From positions 1 through 64,000 of the forward strand of contig QFNI01000009.1 in NCBI GenBank assembly GCA_003240775.1: a stretch of DNA of 64,000 nucleotides, given 5' to 3'. The notes under the pieces are model-generated. The model was not told the origin of the DNA. It did not search any database and worked only from the letters and a program-made list of their open reading frames with translations. The position numbers were made by a program, and so were the translations under genes. The stretch is from Mesorhizobium amorphae. GTDB taxonomy: Bacteria > Pseudomonadota > Alphaproteobacteria > Rhizobiales > Rhizobiaceae. Below are positions 23,495 to 31,826 of this stretch, in pieces. Numbering within the stretch: position 1 is the stretch's first letter; each line of letters starts with the position of its first letter.

Positions 23495-24403
23495 CTAGCG
23501 TTTGACGCCGTAGAAGCGGGCGGCGTTGTCGGCAAACATGGCGGACAGTTCCCTGTCGGACAGGTCGGCGAAACCTCGGCGGAAGCTCCCGTAAGCCTGC
23601 TGGGTGGTGGCGTGGAGTTCCACCACCGGGTGGTCGCTCGCCAGCATCGCGCGCTCGGGGCCGAAAGCGTCGAGGCAGGCGCGCATCACATGGCGCAGGC
23701 TGTCTTCGGTCCAGTCGGGGTCGTAGGCGACGAGATCAGAAATCTTGATGGCGAGGTTCGGCGCCCGCGCGAGCGCCTTGAGGCCGTTCTCCCAAGCGCG
23801 CATCCCGTCTGGGCTGCGGTCGAAGGGCGAGCCGCAATGGTTGAGCGCGAAGGGGATGTCGGGAAAGGCCACTAGGAGGTCGAGCGCGTCCTCGAACTGC
23901 CAGGGCGAGATCAGGAGGTCGAAGGAGAGCCCGAGACGCCCGAGAACGGCCAGCCCGCGCCGCCAGGCGGGGTCGGCCATGCGGTGGCGGTCGGACACGG
24001 CCGAGCGGGCGGGGTCGGGATGCCAGCTCAGGATCTGGCGGATGCCCGCCACGCGCGGGTGGGCGGCCATGGCTTCGAGCACGGGCTGCACGTCCGGGCT
24101 CGCGAGATCGGCATAGCCGACATAGCGCCCGGCGACATGGTCTGGCCGCGCCAGCCCGTCCAACCAGGCGATCTCGCCCAAGGGGTCGGCGGGGTCCCAG
24201 TTGGCCTCCACATGGACACTGCCTACGAGGTCGAGCCCGTCCATCGCGCGAAGGTAGTCCGCGGGCAGGCAGTCACCCGCAAGCGCTGGCGCGGTCTGAT
24301 CGCGCAGCCAGAGATGCTTGCCGAGCGCGCGATCCCAGAAATGGTGATGGGGGTCGACGACCGGCCCGGCATAGAGGCCCACCTCGTCCCGCAGGGGAGG
24401 CAT
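23495..24403 (-). CDS. Amidohydrolase-2 family hydrolase (L-fucono/L-rhamnono-lactonase type)
   Basis: 302 residues of the TIM-barrel amidohydrolase_2 family. The metal motif DPHHHFWD is near the N-terminus, with HVEANWDP, the catalytic-region ALNHCGSPFDR and MLASDHPVVELH. Relatives open L-fucono-1,5-lactone, L-rhamnono-1,4-lactone, and 4-sulfomuconolactone or pyrone lactones. The start overlaps the stop of the upstream glycosidase-like gene (TGATG), so the two are coupled. With a mutarotase-like gene and Gfo/Idh dehydrogenase nearby, an aldose-to-lactone-to-acid oxidative route is a natural reading. It may also supply the lactonase missing from the fucose locus at 50-56 kb. Confidence 0.85.
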   Translation of the reverse strand: MPPLRDEVGLYAGPVVDPHHHFWDRALGKHLWLRDQTAPALAGDCLPADYLRAMDGLDLVGSVHVEANWDPADPLGEIAWLDGLARPDHVAGRYVGYADLASPDVQPVLEAMAAHPRVAGIRQILSWHPDPARSAVSDRHRMADPAWRRGLAVLGRLGLSFDLLISPWQFEDALDLLVAFPDIPFALNHCGSPFDRSPDGMRAWENGLKALARAPNLAIKISDLVAYDPDWTEDSLRHVMRACLDAFGPERAMLASDHPVVELHATTQQAYGSFRRGFADLSDRELSAMFADNAARFYGVKR

Positions 24404-25992
24404 CAATGCCCCATATGGATGCGCTTGCCGATCGTGTCGGCGAGCGTCAGCCAGCGCCGCGCGGCGCGGTCCTCGCCTGCGCACGCCGCCAGCAAGGCTT
24501 CGCGGTGCAGTTGGGCGAGGCGTGGTGCCGGCAGGTCGGCCGCGGCGTCGATCTCCTCCGCAATCGAGATGAAGCGCTTGGCCTGATCCTCGCCGCCCAG
24601 GCGCGGGGCGATCTCCTCGCGCACGAAGTCGTCCCAGGAGAGGGCGGGGTTCCAGGTGAAGCGCGCAAAGGCCAGGTAGGAGAACTCGACGGTCGCGAAA
24701 TAGTCGGAGGGCTCGCCCCAGACAGTGAGCCCCTCCATACCGAGCGCCTGGCCGCGCGTGGCCATGTCGGCGAAGGTGCGGGCGTTGAAGCTGTAGCGCT
24801 CCGTGCGCTCGTCGCCGTTCCACTGGCAGGCGAACTGGCAGCGCAGCACGTTGGGCTGGGTGGGAAGCTTCGACACGTAGTTGGGGTCGAGCTCGGTGCG
24901 CAGCCGCTTCCAGTAGGAGCGGTTTGCCGTGTGCTGGTAGATGGCGCCCTTGGGGAGAACGGCCTGCGCCTCGTGCGCGACGGGTTCGAGAAGGTTGTCC
25001 CACTGCATTTCGCAGTAGATCCAGAGATCGGGCTTCTTGGCCTTGGCCGCGCGGAAGAGGCGCGGGAAATTGGCGGCCATGTCGGTATGCGACCAGGAAT
25101 CGCCGTGGTCGTCGGCGCGGCGGGCGGCTTCCGCATCGTTGGCGCGCCGCGCCCGGCAGCGCGCGCAGCCGCACACGCCGTAATCGCCGCTCTCGATGTT
25201 GATGCCGCCGATGTCGAAGGTCTCCGCCAGCCAGGAAACGGCTTCCTCCATCCAGTCCATCGTCTCGGGCGCGCTCGGGCAGGCGCTCACGGTGTAGTCG
25301 GAGTGGGGGAAATTGAGAGGGAAGGCGAGGTCGGCCAGTTGGAAGCCGACGCCTTTCTCCATCTGGGCGGCATGCTGGGGGTTGGCTTTCAGCCAGGTGG
25401 ATAGGTTGAAGCGGTGGTCGCCCTCCCAGTAGACGCCGCCATAGGCACCGATGGCGATGCCGGGGATGATGCGCACGCCGCGCTCCCGCGCATAGCGGCA
25501 CAACTCCTGCGCGGCTTCGATGCCGCCGTGGCTGTCACGCAGGAAGCCATAGACCACAATGGCGGCAACCCGGTTCTCCGAGCAGAAGTCGACCAGGCGC
25601 CGGTAGTCGGCGAGAAAGCCGCCGGGCGGCTTCTGGAAGGGGTTGAAGACGCCGATCTCCTGCTGGCCGATCTGCGACAGCTCCCAGTTGGTGGAGTGGT
25701 CCCAGGTCCAGAAGGTGCGATAGGCGAGGCCGGGCTTCTCTTCCACCGGTCCACCGTCGAGGAAGCTGAGCGCGGGATCGGCTTTCCCGCGCCGGATCAG
25801 TTCGTTCGCACCGTAGATCACGCCCGAAAACGGCCCGCCGCGCACCTCGACCGTTTCCCCATCGCGGCTGAGCACGAAAGCGCCTTCGGCAAGGCTCGCA
25901 TCCTCCACGAGCCGCAGGGACTGCGCGCCCAGCACCTCCCTCACGAGGCGGGCGGCATGCGGGTGGTCGCTTGCGCCTTCGATGGTGGTCAT
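24403..25992 (-). CDS. Putative cytosolic glycoside hydrolase (alpha-glucuronidase/DUF4838-like fold)
   Basis: 529 residues from an ATG at 25992 with GGGGAGA upstream; there is no signal peptide, so it is cytosolic. The N-terminal 80 residues (VRGGPFSGVIYGANELIRRG) look like the small beta/alpha domain that precedes the barrel in GH20 and GH67 enzymes. The barrel holds VAAIVVYGFLRDSHGG, GVRIIPGIAIGAYGG and INIESGDYGVCGCARC. The last places an acidic residue beside a Cys-x-Cys-x-x-Cys cluster, seen also in uncharacterised glycosidase-like proteins. I cannot assign a substrate. It is divergent from the Gfo/Idh gene and coupled to the lactonase-type gene. Confidence 0.7.
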   Translation of the reverse strand: MTTIEGASDHPHAARLVREVLGAQSLRLVEDASLAEGAFVLSRDGETVEVRGGPFSGVIYGANELIRRGKADPALSFLDGGPVEEKPGLAYRTFWTWDHSTNWELSQIGQQEIGVFNPFQKPPGGFLADYRRLVDFCSENRVAAIVVYGFLRDSHGGIEAAQELCRYARERGVRIIPGIAIGAYGGVYWEGDHRFNLSTWLKANPQHAAQMEKGVGFQLADLAFPLNFPHSDYTVSACPSAPETMDWMEEAVSWLAETFDIGGINIESGDYGVCGCARCRARRANDAEAARRADDHGDSWSHTDMAANFPRLFRAAKAKKPDLWIYCEMQWDNLLEPVAHEAQAVLPKGAIYQHTANRSYWKRLRTELDPNYVSKLPTQPNVLRCQFACQWNGDERTERYSFNARTFADMATRGQALGMEGLTVWGEPSDYFATVEFSYLAFARFTWNPALSWDDFVREEIAPRLGGEDQAKRFISIAEEIDAAADLPAPRLAQLHREALLAACAGEDRAARRWLTLADTIGKRIHMGH

Positions 25993-26022
25993 GCGCCGCT
26001 TCTCCCCTTCGGCTGCGTGTGA

Positions 26023-26063
26023 TTGACAAAGATAGAGCAGGCTACCTATCAAATATCAACTTT
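26023..26063. promoter_or_regulatory. AT-rich divergent promoter with putative IclR site 1
   Basis: TTGACA (26023-26028) and TATCAA (26047-26052, 18-base spacer) form a candidate plus-strand promoter. TATCAAATATCAACTTT (26047-26063) resembles sequences at 27201-27218 and 31725-31742. ACAAAG and CTTTGT arms flank it. It is likely the control point for both the glycosidase/lactonase pair and the Gfo/Idh gene. Confidence 0.45.
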
Positions 26064-26109
26064 GTTTTTTGCTGGTGATAGGCTTGTCCGCCAGCTGGGA
26101 GAGCCTTGC

Positions 26110-27192
26110 ATGCCCGGAGATTTCGACGCCCGCCTCGCCGCGCTCCAGCAGGGCTGGCCCATGCCGTCCGCGCCGCGGCCGATCACGATCCTGGGCGCGG
26201 GCGGCATCGTGCGCGACGGGCACCTGCCCGCCTACCGCAAGATGGGCCTGCCCGTGGCGGGCGTGTTCGACATCGACCGAAATGCCGCCGGAAAGCTCGC
26301 GGCCGATTTCGGCGTGGACACCGTGCACGACACACTCGACGCAGCGCTTGCGGCCTGCGGACGGGAGGGCGTGTTCGATCTGGCACTCCCGCCCACAGCC
26401 ATCCTCGGCACCGTGGAGCGGCTGCCGCAAGGCTCTGTCGCGCTGATCCAGAAGCCGCTTGGACCCGATCTCTCCGTCGCCCGCCAGATCGTGGACGCGC
26501 TCGACGCGCGGGGAGTGACGGCCGCCACCAATTTCCAGCTTCGCTTCACCCCTTCCATGCTCGCCATCAGAGACGCCGTGCGCCGTGGGCTGCTCGGCGA
26601 GATCGTGGATGTGGAGGTGCGGCTCGCCGTCTACATGCCCTGGGAGTTGTGGTCCTTCATTCCCAAGCTCGATGCGGTGGAGATCCCGCTCCACTCCATC
26701 CACTATCTCGACTGGATCCGCTCCACATTCGGCGAGCCGGAAAGCGTCTATGCCAAGGCGGTGAAGCACCCGCGCTACGCCACCCAGGCTGATGCGCGCT
26801 CCTCGATCATCCTCGACTACGGCGACCGCATCCGCTGCGCGCTGTCGCTCAACCACACCTATGCCTTCGGCCCCGACCATGTGGAGGCGACGATCCGCGT
26901 CGAGGGCACGCAAGGGGCCGCCCATCTCACCGTGGGCTACCTCGTCGACTACATCCGACCGGTGCCCGAGCGGCTGGAATTCGTCACGCAAGGCGAGAGC
27001 TGGACCGAGCTGCCGCTGCAGGGCGAGCGGGTGCCGGATGCGTTCGGCTTCGTGATGGCGAACCTCCAGCGCTTCGCCAACGGCGAGGACGCCGTGCTCG
27101 ACACCGACGTCCACGATTCCGTGCGCACCATGGCTTTGGTGGACGCGGCCCTGCGCTCGAGCCGCCAGGGCGGCGTGCGGCCTGAGTTCTGA
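26110..27192 (+). CDS. Gfo/Idh/MocA-family oxidoreductase
   Basis: 360 residues from the ATG at 26110 (GGGAGAG upstream; the frame is open further but unconserved). The N-terminal Rossmann domain has ILGAGGIVRDGHLPAYRK. The active-site EKP motif is here Q114-K-P, keeping the catalytic Lys. The C-terminal substrate domain includes NFQLRFTPSM and HSIHYLDWIRSTFGEP. These enzymes use NAD(P) to oxidise or epimerise sugars, sugar acids or inositols. It lies between the glycosidase/lactonase pair (divergent) and the importer operon, and probably acts on the same sugar. Confidence 0.9.
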   Translation: MPGDFDARLAALQQGWPMPSAPRPITILGAGGIVRDGHLPAYRKMGLPVAGVFDIDRNAAGKLAADFGVDTVHDTLDAALAACGREGVFDLALPPTAILGTVERLPQGSVALIQKPLGPDLSVARQIVDALDARGVTAATNFQLRFTPSMLAIRDAVRRGLLGEIVDVEVRLAVYMPWELWSFIPKLDAVEIPLHSIHYLDWIRSTFGEPESVYAKAVKHPRYATQADARSSIILDYGDRIRCALSLNHTYAFGPDHVEATIRVEGTQGAAHLTVGYLVDYIRPVPERLEFVTQGESWTELPLQGERVPDAFGFVMANLQRFANGEDAVLDTDVHDSVRTMALVDAALRSSRQGGVRPEF

Positions 27193-27200
27193 TGTTTTCG

Positions 27201-27218
27201 TATAAGAAATCTCACTTT
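27201..27218. promoter_or_regulatory. Putative IclR site 2, upstream of the importer
   Basis: TATAAGAAATCTCACTTT agrees with site 1 at 13 of 18 aligned positions with one gap. It sits in an AT-rich stretch 126 bases before the binding-protein start. TTTC-N6-GAAA at 27196-27209 overlaps it. Confidence 0.4.
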
Positions 27219-27343
27219 CATAAATCAAAAATCGTGCTAGCGTGACCCTATCGAGCGTGCCGTGTCCGGGAGAGGCGCGGCAGCACGCGGTTCGCAGGCG
27301 GCCGACAGAGCCGCGATGCGCGATGACAACGGGGAACGAAGAC

Positions 27344-28642
27344 ATGCCGAACCATTCTTCCGAACGGAAATCCCTGAGGCTGGGGATCGCCCTCGCGGCG
27401 CTCGCAGCCTGGGGCCTGGGCGCCGTGGCGCCCGTTGCGGCACAGGATGTCACCACCATCCGCGTGCTCAACTGGCAGCCCGGCGGTCCCGCTTATTGGG
27501 ATGCGCTGGTGAAGGCCTTCGAGGCCGAGAACCCGGACGTGAAGGTCGAGCTCGAAACCGTGCCCTTCGACCGCTATCCGGAAGTGCAGGGCCCCTACAT
27601 CACCACCCGCACCGGGCCCGACGTGATGGAGAACAATGGCGGTCTCGAACTCTTCGACCGCCGCTCCGCCTACATGGAACTGCCCGAGGACGTGAAGGCC
27701 GCGGGCAACGACCTCATCACCTACAGCGGCGGCTGCCTGAACTTCGACACGAGCCAGCCCTGCTACGGCATGCCCTTCGGCTACCAGGGCAATGTGATGT
27801 ACTACAACAAGGCCGTGCTGCGCGAGGCGGGCCTCGACCCCGAGAATCCGCCGGCGACCTGGGAAGCGATGAACGAGGCCTGCGCCAAGGTGAAGGCCTC
27901 GGGCAAGACGTGCCTGGCGCATGGCATGACCGGCGTGTTCCCCGCTTATTGGAACTTCCCCGAGATCGCGCGCAACTACCTCTCGGAAGACGACATGCGC
28001 GCCGTGCTGGCCGGGCAGATGCCCTGGACCGACCCGAAGATGGTCGCGATCCTCCAAGGCCTCGCCTCGATCGGCGCGCAGGGTTGGATCAACTCGAACT
28101 CGCCTTCGATCAGCATGCTGCCCGACGGCGCAGATATCTTCTCCTCGGGCAATGCGGCGTTCGCCGGCACCATCATCGCCGATGCGGTGAACTGGCAGGC
28201 CTTCGGCCAGGCGCTGGGCGACGAGAATGTGGGCGCCATGCGCTGGCCGGCACTCGTGCCCGACGCACCACTGGCCAAGAGCTTCAGCGGCGTGGAAAGC
28301 TCGGTCTTCGGCGTTTCCGCCTGGAGCGACAAGCAGGAAGCCGGGCTGAAATTCGTGCGCTTCATCGCCGGCAAGACCAATGCCGACCTGCTGACCTCGC
28401 TCGGCGGCGGCATCGCGCTCCACAAGCAGGTGGACACCGGCCTGTTTCCGAAGTCGCAGGCGCTCGCGCAGATCCGCGAGATCATCAAGACACCCACGCT
28501 TCACGCCGGCGTGCTGTTGAGCGGCCAGGAAGTGGACGCCCTCGCGCGCGGCTGGCAGGAGGTGACGCTTGGCCGTCTCAGCGTCGAGGACTGGGCCGAG
28601 CGCATGCAGATCGCGCTGGAGGAGAGCCCCGGCAAGAACTGA
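27344..28642 (+). CDS. Sugar ABC transporter substrate-binding protein (family 1)
   Basis: 432 residues from the ATG at 27344 (GGGGAA upstream; an in-frame ATG at 27323 is an alternative). A Sec signal peptide covers about residues 8-33, ending PVAAQ. The mature protein has the family-1 pattern: IRVLNWQPGGPAYWDALVKAFEAENPDVKVELE, GPDVMENNGG, MPFGYQGNVMYYNKAVLREAG, and VFGVSAWSDKQEAGLKFVRF. It delivers a sugar to the two permeases encoded next. No ATPase gene accompanies them. Confidence 0.92.
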   Translation: MPNHSSERKSLRLGIALAALAAWGLGAVAPVAAQDVTTIRVLNWQPGGPAYWDALVKAFEAENPDVKVELETVPFDRYPEVQGPYITTRTGPDVMENNGGLELFDRRSAYMELPEDVKAAGNDLITYSGGCLNFDTSQPCYGMPFGYQGNVMYYNKAVLREAGLDPENPPATWEAMNEACAKVKASGKTCLAHGMTGVFPAYWNFPEIARNYLSEDDMRAVLAGQMPWTDPKMVAILQGLASIGAQGWINSNSPSISMLPDGADIFSSGNAAFAGTIIADAVNWQAFGQALGDENVGAMRWPALVPDAPLAKSFSGVESSVFGVSAWSDKQEAGLKFVRFIAGKTNADLLTSLGGGIALHKQVDTGLFPKSQALAQIREIIKTPTLHAGVLLSGQEVDALARGWQEVTLGRLSVEDWAERMQIALEESPGKN

Positions 28643-28698
28643 CGGGGCTCACGCGGAACGCACTCGACACGCGCTCCGCGCCGCTTCCCGGCTCCACC

Positions 28699-29619
28699 AT
28701 GACCACCGCGACCTCCCCGTCCCCCATCACGCGCGAGCGGCGCAGAACCGAGCGCTCGCGCCTCCTGCTGATGCTGGCCCTCGTTCTGCCGGGCGTGGCG
28801 CTCGCGGTCATGTTCAAGCTCGTGCCGCTCGTGCGAGCGTTCTGGCTGAGCCTGCTCCAGACGCGGGGCTTCAACGAGCCCACCTTCGCTCCGCTCGTGA
28901 ACTACCGCTCCATGATGCGCGACCCCGTGGTGGCGCAGGCCTTCTGGAACGCGGCCACCGTGTTCCTCACGCTGCCTTTCTGGGTGTTCCTGCCGCTGGT
29001 GCTCGCGCTCCTGCTCTTCCAGCGCACGCCGGGCTGGAAGGTGTTTCGCGCGGTCTATTTCCTGCCTTACATGATCGCGCCCGTGGTGGTCGGCATCATG
29101 TTCCGCCAGATTCTCGCGCCCGAAGGGCCGCTGAACGCGCTTCTGATCGCGGTGGGCCTGGCGCCGCTTGCCATCGAATGGCTGAACGGCCCGTCTTCCG
29201 CGCTGTTCTCGCTCACGGCCGTCGCGCTCTGGAGCTTCTTCGGGCTCGGCGTGCTGACCTATCTCTCGGGCCTCTCCACCGTGCCGCAGGACGTGGTGGA
29301 AGCCGCCCGGCTCGACGGCGCGGGCTTCTGGCGGATGATGGGGAGCATCGCGGTTCCGCTGATCAAGCCGGTGATCGGCTATTGGACGGTGCTCTGCATG
29401 TCCTCCATGCTGATCTGGATGTTCCCGCTGATCTACGCCTTGACGCGCGGCGGGCCCGGCAGCGCGACCATGCTGCCGGAATATCTCGTCTTCATCACCA
29501 CCTTCGAGTTCCTCAACCGCGGCAAGGGCGCGGCGATCGGCATGGCGCTCTTCGTGTTCGCGGGCCTCGTCTCGGCCTTCGTGGTGCGGCGCATGTATCG
29601 CGAGGGCAAAAGCACGTGA
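28699..29619 (+). CDS. Sugar ABC transporter permease (MalF type)
   Basis: 306 residues with six membrane segments. FLPYMIAPVVVGIMFRQI and the EAA loop DVVEAARLDGAGFWRMMGSI are visible. The start is the ATG at 28699 with no strong ribosome site, 56 bases after the binding-protein gene. The stop overlaps the start of the next permease. Confidence 0.92.
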   Translation: MTTATSPSPITRERRRTERSRLLLMLALVLPGVALAVMFKLVPLVRAFWLSLLQTRGFNEPTFAPLVNYRSMMRDPVVAQAFWNAATVFLTLPFWVFLPLVLALLLFQRTPGWKVFRAVYFLPYMIAPVVVGIMFRQILAPEGPLNALLIAVGLAPLAIEWLNGPSSALFSLTAVALWSFFGLGVLTYLSGLSTVPQDVVEAARLDGAGFWRMMGSIAVPLIKPVIGYWTVLCMSSMLIWMFPLIYALTRGGPGSATMLPEYLVFITTFEFLNRGKGAAIGMALFVFAGLVSAFVVRRMYREGKST

Positions 29620-30452
29620 GCGCGCACCTTCTTCGGCGCAGCATCGGGCGCGGGCTCGTCACTTTCGGGCTGGTCGTGGTGGCCGCGGCAGCGCTCTACC
29701 CGCTGCTCTTCACCGTCATCAACTCGTTCAAGTCGCGCAACGCCTATGCGCAGAACCCGCTCGGGCTCAGCTTCGACATCACCTGGGCGAACTATGCCGA
29801 GACGTTCGCGCGCATGCGCGTGCCGCAGCTTCTCTTCAACAGCATCGTGTGCACCGCGGGCGGCCTGCTTCTTTCCACGGTGGCCGCGCTCTTCATCGCC
29901 TATGCCGTGACCAAGCTGAAGATGCCCGGCGGCAATTTCGTGTTCCTGTTCGTGATCGCGATGCTGGTAATTCCCAGCCAGGTGGTGATCTATCCGCTCT
30001 ACGAGACCATGCTGGGCCTGGGCCTCGGCGGCACCCATGGCGGCCTGATCCTCGCCTACGCCGCCTTCGGCCTGCCGATGAGCACCTACCTGCTCGTCGC
30101 CTATTTCCGCGCGATTCCCGACGATCTGGTGGAAGCCGCGCGCATGGATGGGGCGAGCGACATGCGCATCCTGTTCCAGGTGCTGCTTCCCATCTCCACG
30201 CCCGCCATCGCAGCCCTTTCCATCCTCAACTTCGTCTGGATGTGGAACGACCTGCTTTTGCCGCTCGTGATCATGGGCGGCTCGGACAAGACCACGCTGA
30301 TGGTGGGCGTGGCGCTTCTGTCGGGCCAGTACGACGTGTCGATCCCGCTCATCAGCGCCGGCCTGATCGTGGCGCTCCTGCCGGTGCTGCTCGTCTACTT
30401 CCTGTTCCAGCGCCAGATCCTGAACGGCGCGATCGCGGGAGCGGTGAAGTGA
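29616..30452 (+). CDS. Sugar ABC transporter permease (MalG type)
   Basis: 278 residues from a GTG that overlaps the preceding stop (GTGA). Six membrane segments; the EAA loop reads DDLVEAARMDGASDMRILFQVLLP, and the C-terminus is NGAIAGAVK as in MalG-type subunits. It completes the channel of the importer. Confidence 0.92.
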   Translation: MSAHLLRRSIGRGLVTFGLVVVAAAALYPLLFTVINSFKSRNAYAQNPLGLSFDITWANYAETFARMRVPQLLFNSIVCTAGGLLLSTVAALFIAYAVTKLKMPGGNFVFLFVIAMLVIPSQVVIYPLYETMLGLGLGGTHGGLILAYAAFGLPMSTYLLVAYFRAIPDDLVEAARMDGASDMRILFQVLLPISTPAIAALSILNFVWMWNDLLLPLVIMGGSDKTTLMVGVALLSGQYDVSIPLISAGLIVALLPVLLVYFLFQRQILNGAIAGAVK

Positions 30453-30799
30453 GCGGCCGAGGACCAAGCGAGCCGCTGCTCTTCATCTACCGGCTCAAAC
30501 CCGGCATGGGCGAGGAATACGACCGCGCACACCGGGCGGTCTGGCCCGAGATCCTCGCGCTCCTGGACGAGGCCGGCATCCACGACTACCGCATTTGGCG
30601 GCATGGCGAGATCGTGGTGTCGCGCATGCGCACGACGCAAGGCTTCGCTCACGCGCAGGCCGTGACGCGAGCGAGCGACGTGCAGCGGCGCTGGACCGCC
30701 TCGCTCGGCCATGTCTTCGACGAGATCGCGGACGCCGATGGCGAGCCGCTCTGGCTGGACGAGGTGTTCAGCCACCGCCCCGCGGGGGAAGGCGCGTGA
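30449..30799 (+). CDS. L-rhamnose mutarotase (RhaM) family protein
   Basis: 116 residues from a GTG that overlaps the permease stop (GTGA). Signatures of the family are LFIYRLKPGMGEEYDRAHRAVWPEI, the active-site His in that segment, GIHDYRIWRHGEIV, and a Trp-containing C-terminus (LWLDEVFSH). Members interconvert alpha and beta anomers of L-rhamnose or related 6-deoxysugars. Coupling to the importer implies that the transported sugar is an aldose with rhamnose-like stereochemistry, possibly a 6-deoxyhexose. Confidence 0.88.
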   Translation: MSGRGPSEPLLFIYRLKPGMGEEYDRAHRAVWPEILALLDEAGIHDYRIWRHGEIVVSRMRTTQGFAHAQAVTRASDVQRRWTASLGHVFDEIADADGEPLWLDEVFSHRPAGEGA

Positions 30800-30810
30800 G
30801 GCGTCCGGCT

Positions 30811-31686
30811 CTAGCTCGGCCGCGCAGGCGGACGCTTGCCGCGCAGGGGCGCGAGCGGGAAAGTTGGTTCGGGCAGACTGCCGCCGAGCGCCTGCGTGAT
30901 GGTGCGCGCCGTCTCGAACTGGGTGCGGCAGGCAGCCTCGAACGACACGCGCTCGCGCGCCTGCGACAGGAACGGCATGGTCAGGGCCGCCAGGCACACG
31001 CCTTCGCCGTCGAGCAGCGGAAAGCTCACATCGGTGATGCCCTGCAAGCCTTCGCCCGCGATCATCTCATAGCCGCGGCGGCGCACTTCCCGGATGCGAT
31101 CGGCCAGCGCTTCCATTTCGCTCGGGTCGACGTTTCCAGCGATCTCGCCCATGGCCCATTCGTGGACGGCCGGCCGCTGGAAGGCGAGAAGCACCCGGCC
31201 CGACGCGGTTGCCGCAGCCGGGTTCTGGGTTCCCACCCGCAGCCGGAAGCCGAGCGGTGCGGGGCTGTCCACCTGAGCCACCACGCGGATGTCGAGATGG
31301 TCGAGCACGGCCACATGGAAGGCCTGCCAGGCTTCCACCGAGGCCGAGGTCATCAGGGGCAGCGAAACATCGAGCAGGCGCCGCATCGGGGGGTGGCGGT
31401 TCGCGAGCTCGTGCAGCCGGTTCGACAAGAAGAGCCCATCCTCGCCCGGACGGCGCCCGATGAAGCCGCGCCGTTCGAGAACCATCACCACGCGATAGAC
31501 CTCCTGCAGCGAACGCCCGAGCAGCTGGGCGATCTCGCTCTGGCTCACCCCGCGCGACATGCCCGCCAGAAGCTCGATGACGTCGATGCCCTTCTCGAGC
31601 GCGGGCGCGCCATAGGCCTGCCGGGAGGCGGCCGTCTCCGTGGCAGACACCTTTGCGGGCGAAGCGGATCGGGCCTTTTTGGGCAT
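30811..31686 (-). CDS. IclR-family transcriptional regulator
   Basis: 291 residues from an ATG at 31686. A basic Ala/Lys-rich tail of about 25 residues precedes the winged HTH (ALEKGIDVIELLAG, VSQSEIAQLLGRSLQEVYRVVMVLERRGF). The effector GAF-like domain follows (about 105-270: RVLLAFQRP, RRRGYEMIAGEGLQGITDVSFPLLD). It is convergent with the importer operon, 11 bases away, and divergent from the deacylase gene. Similar 17-18 nt sites at 26047, 27201 and 31725 make it the likely regulator of the whole 23.5-32 kb group. Confidence 0.92.
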   Translation of the reverse strand: MPKKARSASPAKVSATETAASRQAYGAPALEKGIDVIELLAGMSRGVSQSEIAQLLGRSLQEVYRVVMVLERRGFIGRRPGEDGLFLSNRLHELANRHPPMRRLLDVSLPLMTSASVEAWQAFHVAVLDHLDIRVVAQVDSPAPLGFRLRVGTQNPAAATASGRVLLAFQRPAVHEWAMGEIAGNVDPSEMEALADRIREVRRRGYEMIAGEGLQGITDVSFPLLDGEGVCLAALTMPFLSQARERVSFEAACRTQFETARTITQALGGSLPEPTFPLAPLRGKRPPARPS

Positions 31687-31724
31687 TCTTTGCGGCTTTC
31701 GGGACACGGAAGATCGCCACCGAT

Positions 31725-31742
31725 TATCACAGATGAAACTTC
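31725..31742. promoter_or_regulatory. Putative IclR site 3, between iclR-like and deacylase genes
   Basis: TATCACAGATGAAACTTC aligns with site 1 at 13 of 18 positions with one gap. It lies in the 140-base divergent region. It could mediate autoregulation and control of the deacylase/dehydratase pair. Confidence 0.4.
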
Positions 31743-31826
31743 GATGCCGCCCCCGAACGATCAGCACTCGGGCCAGCGCTTCCACAAGCCACATCTTTCC
31801 GACCAGCACACAAGGCCGTCCGCTCC

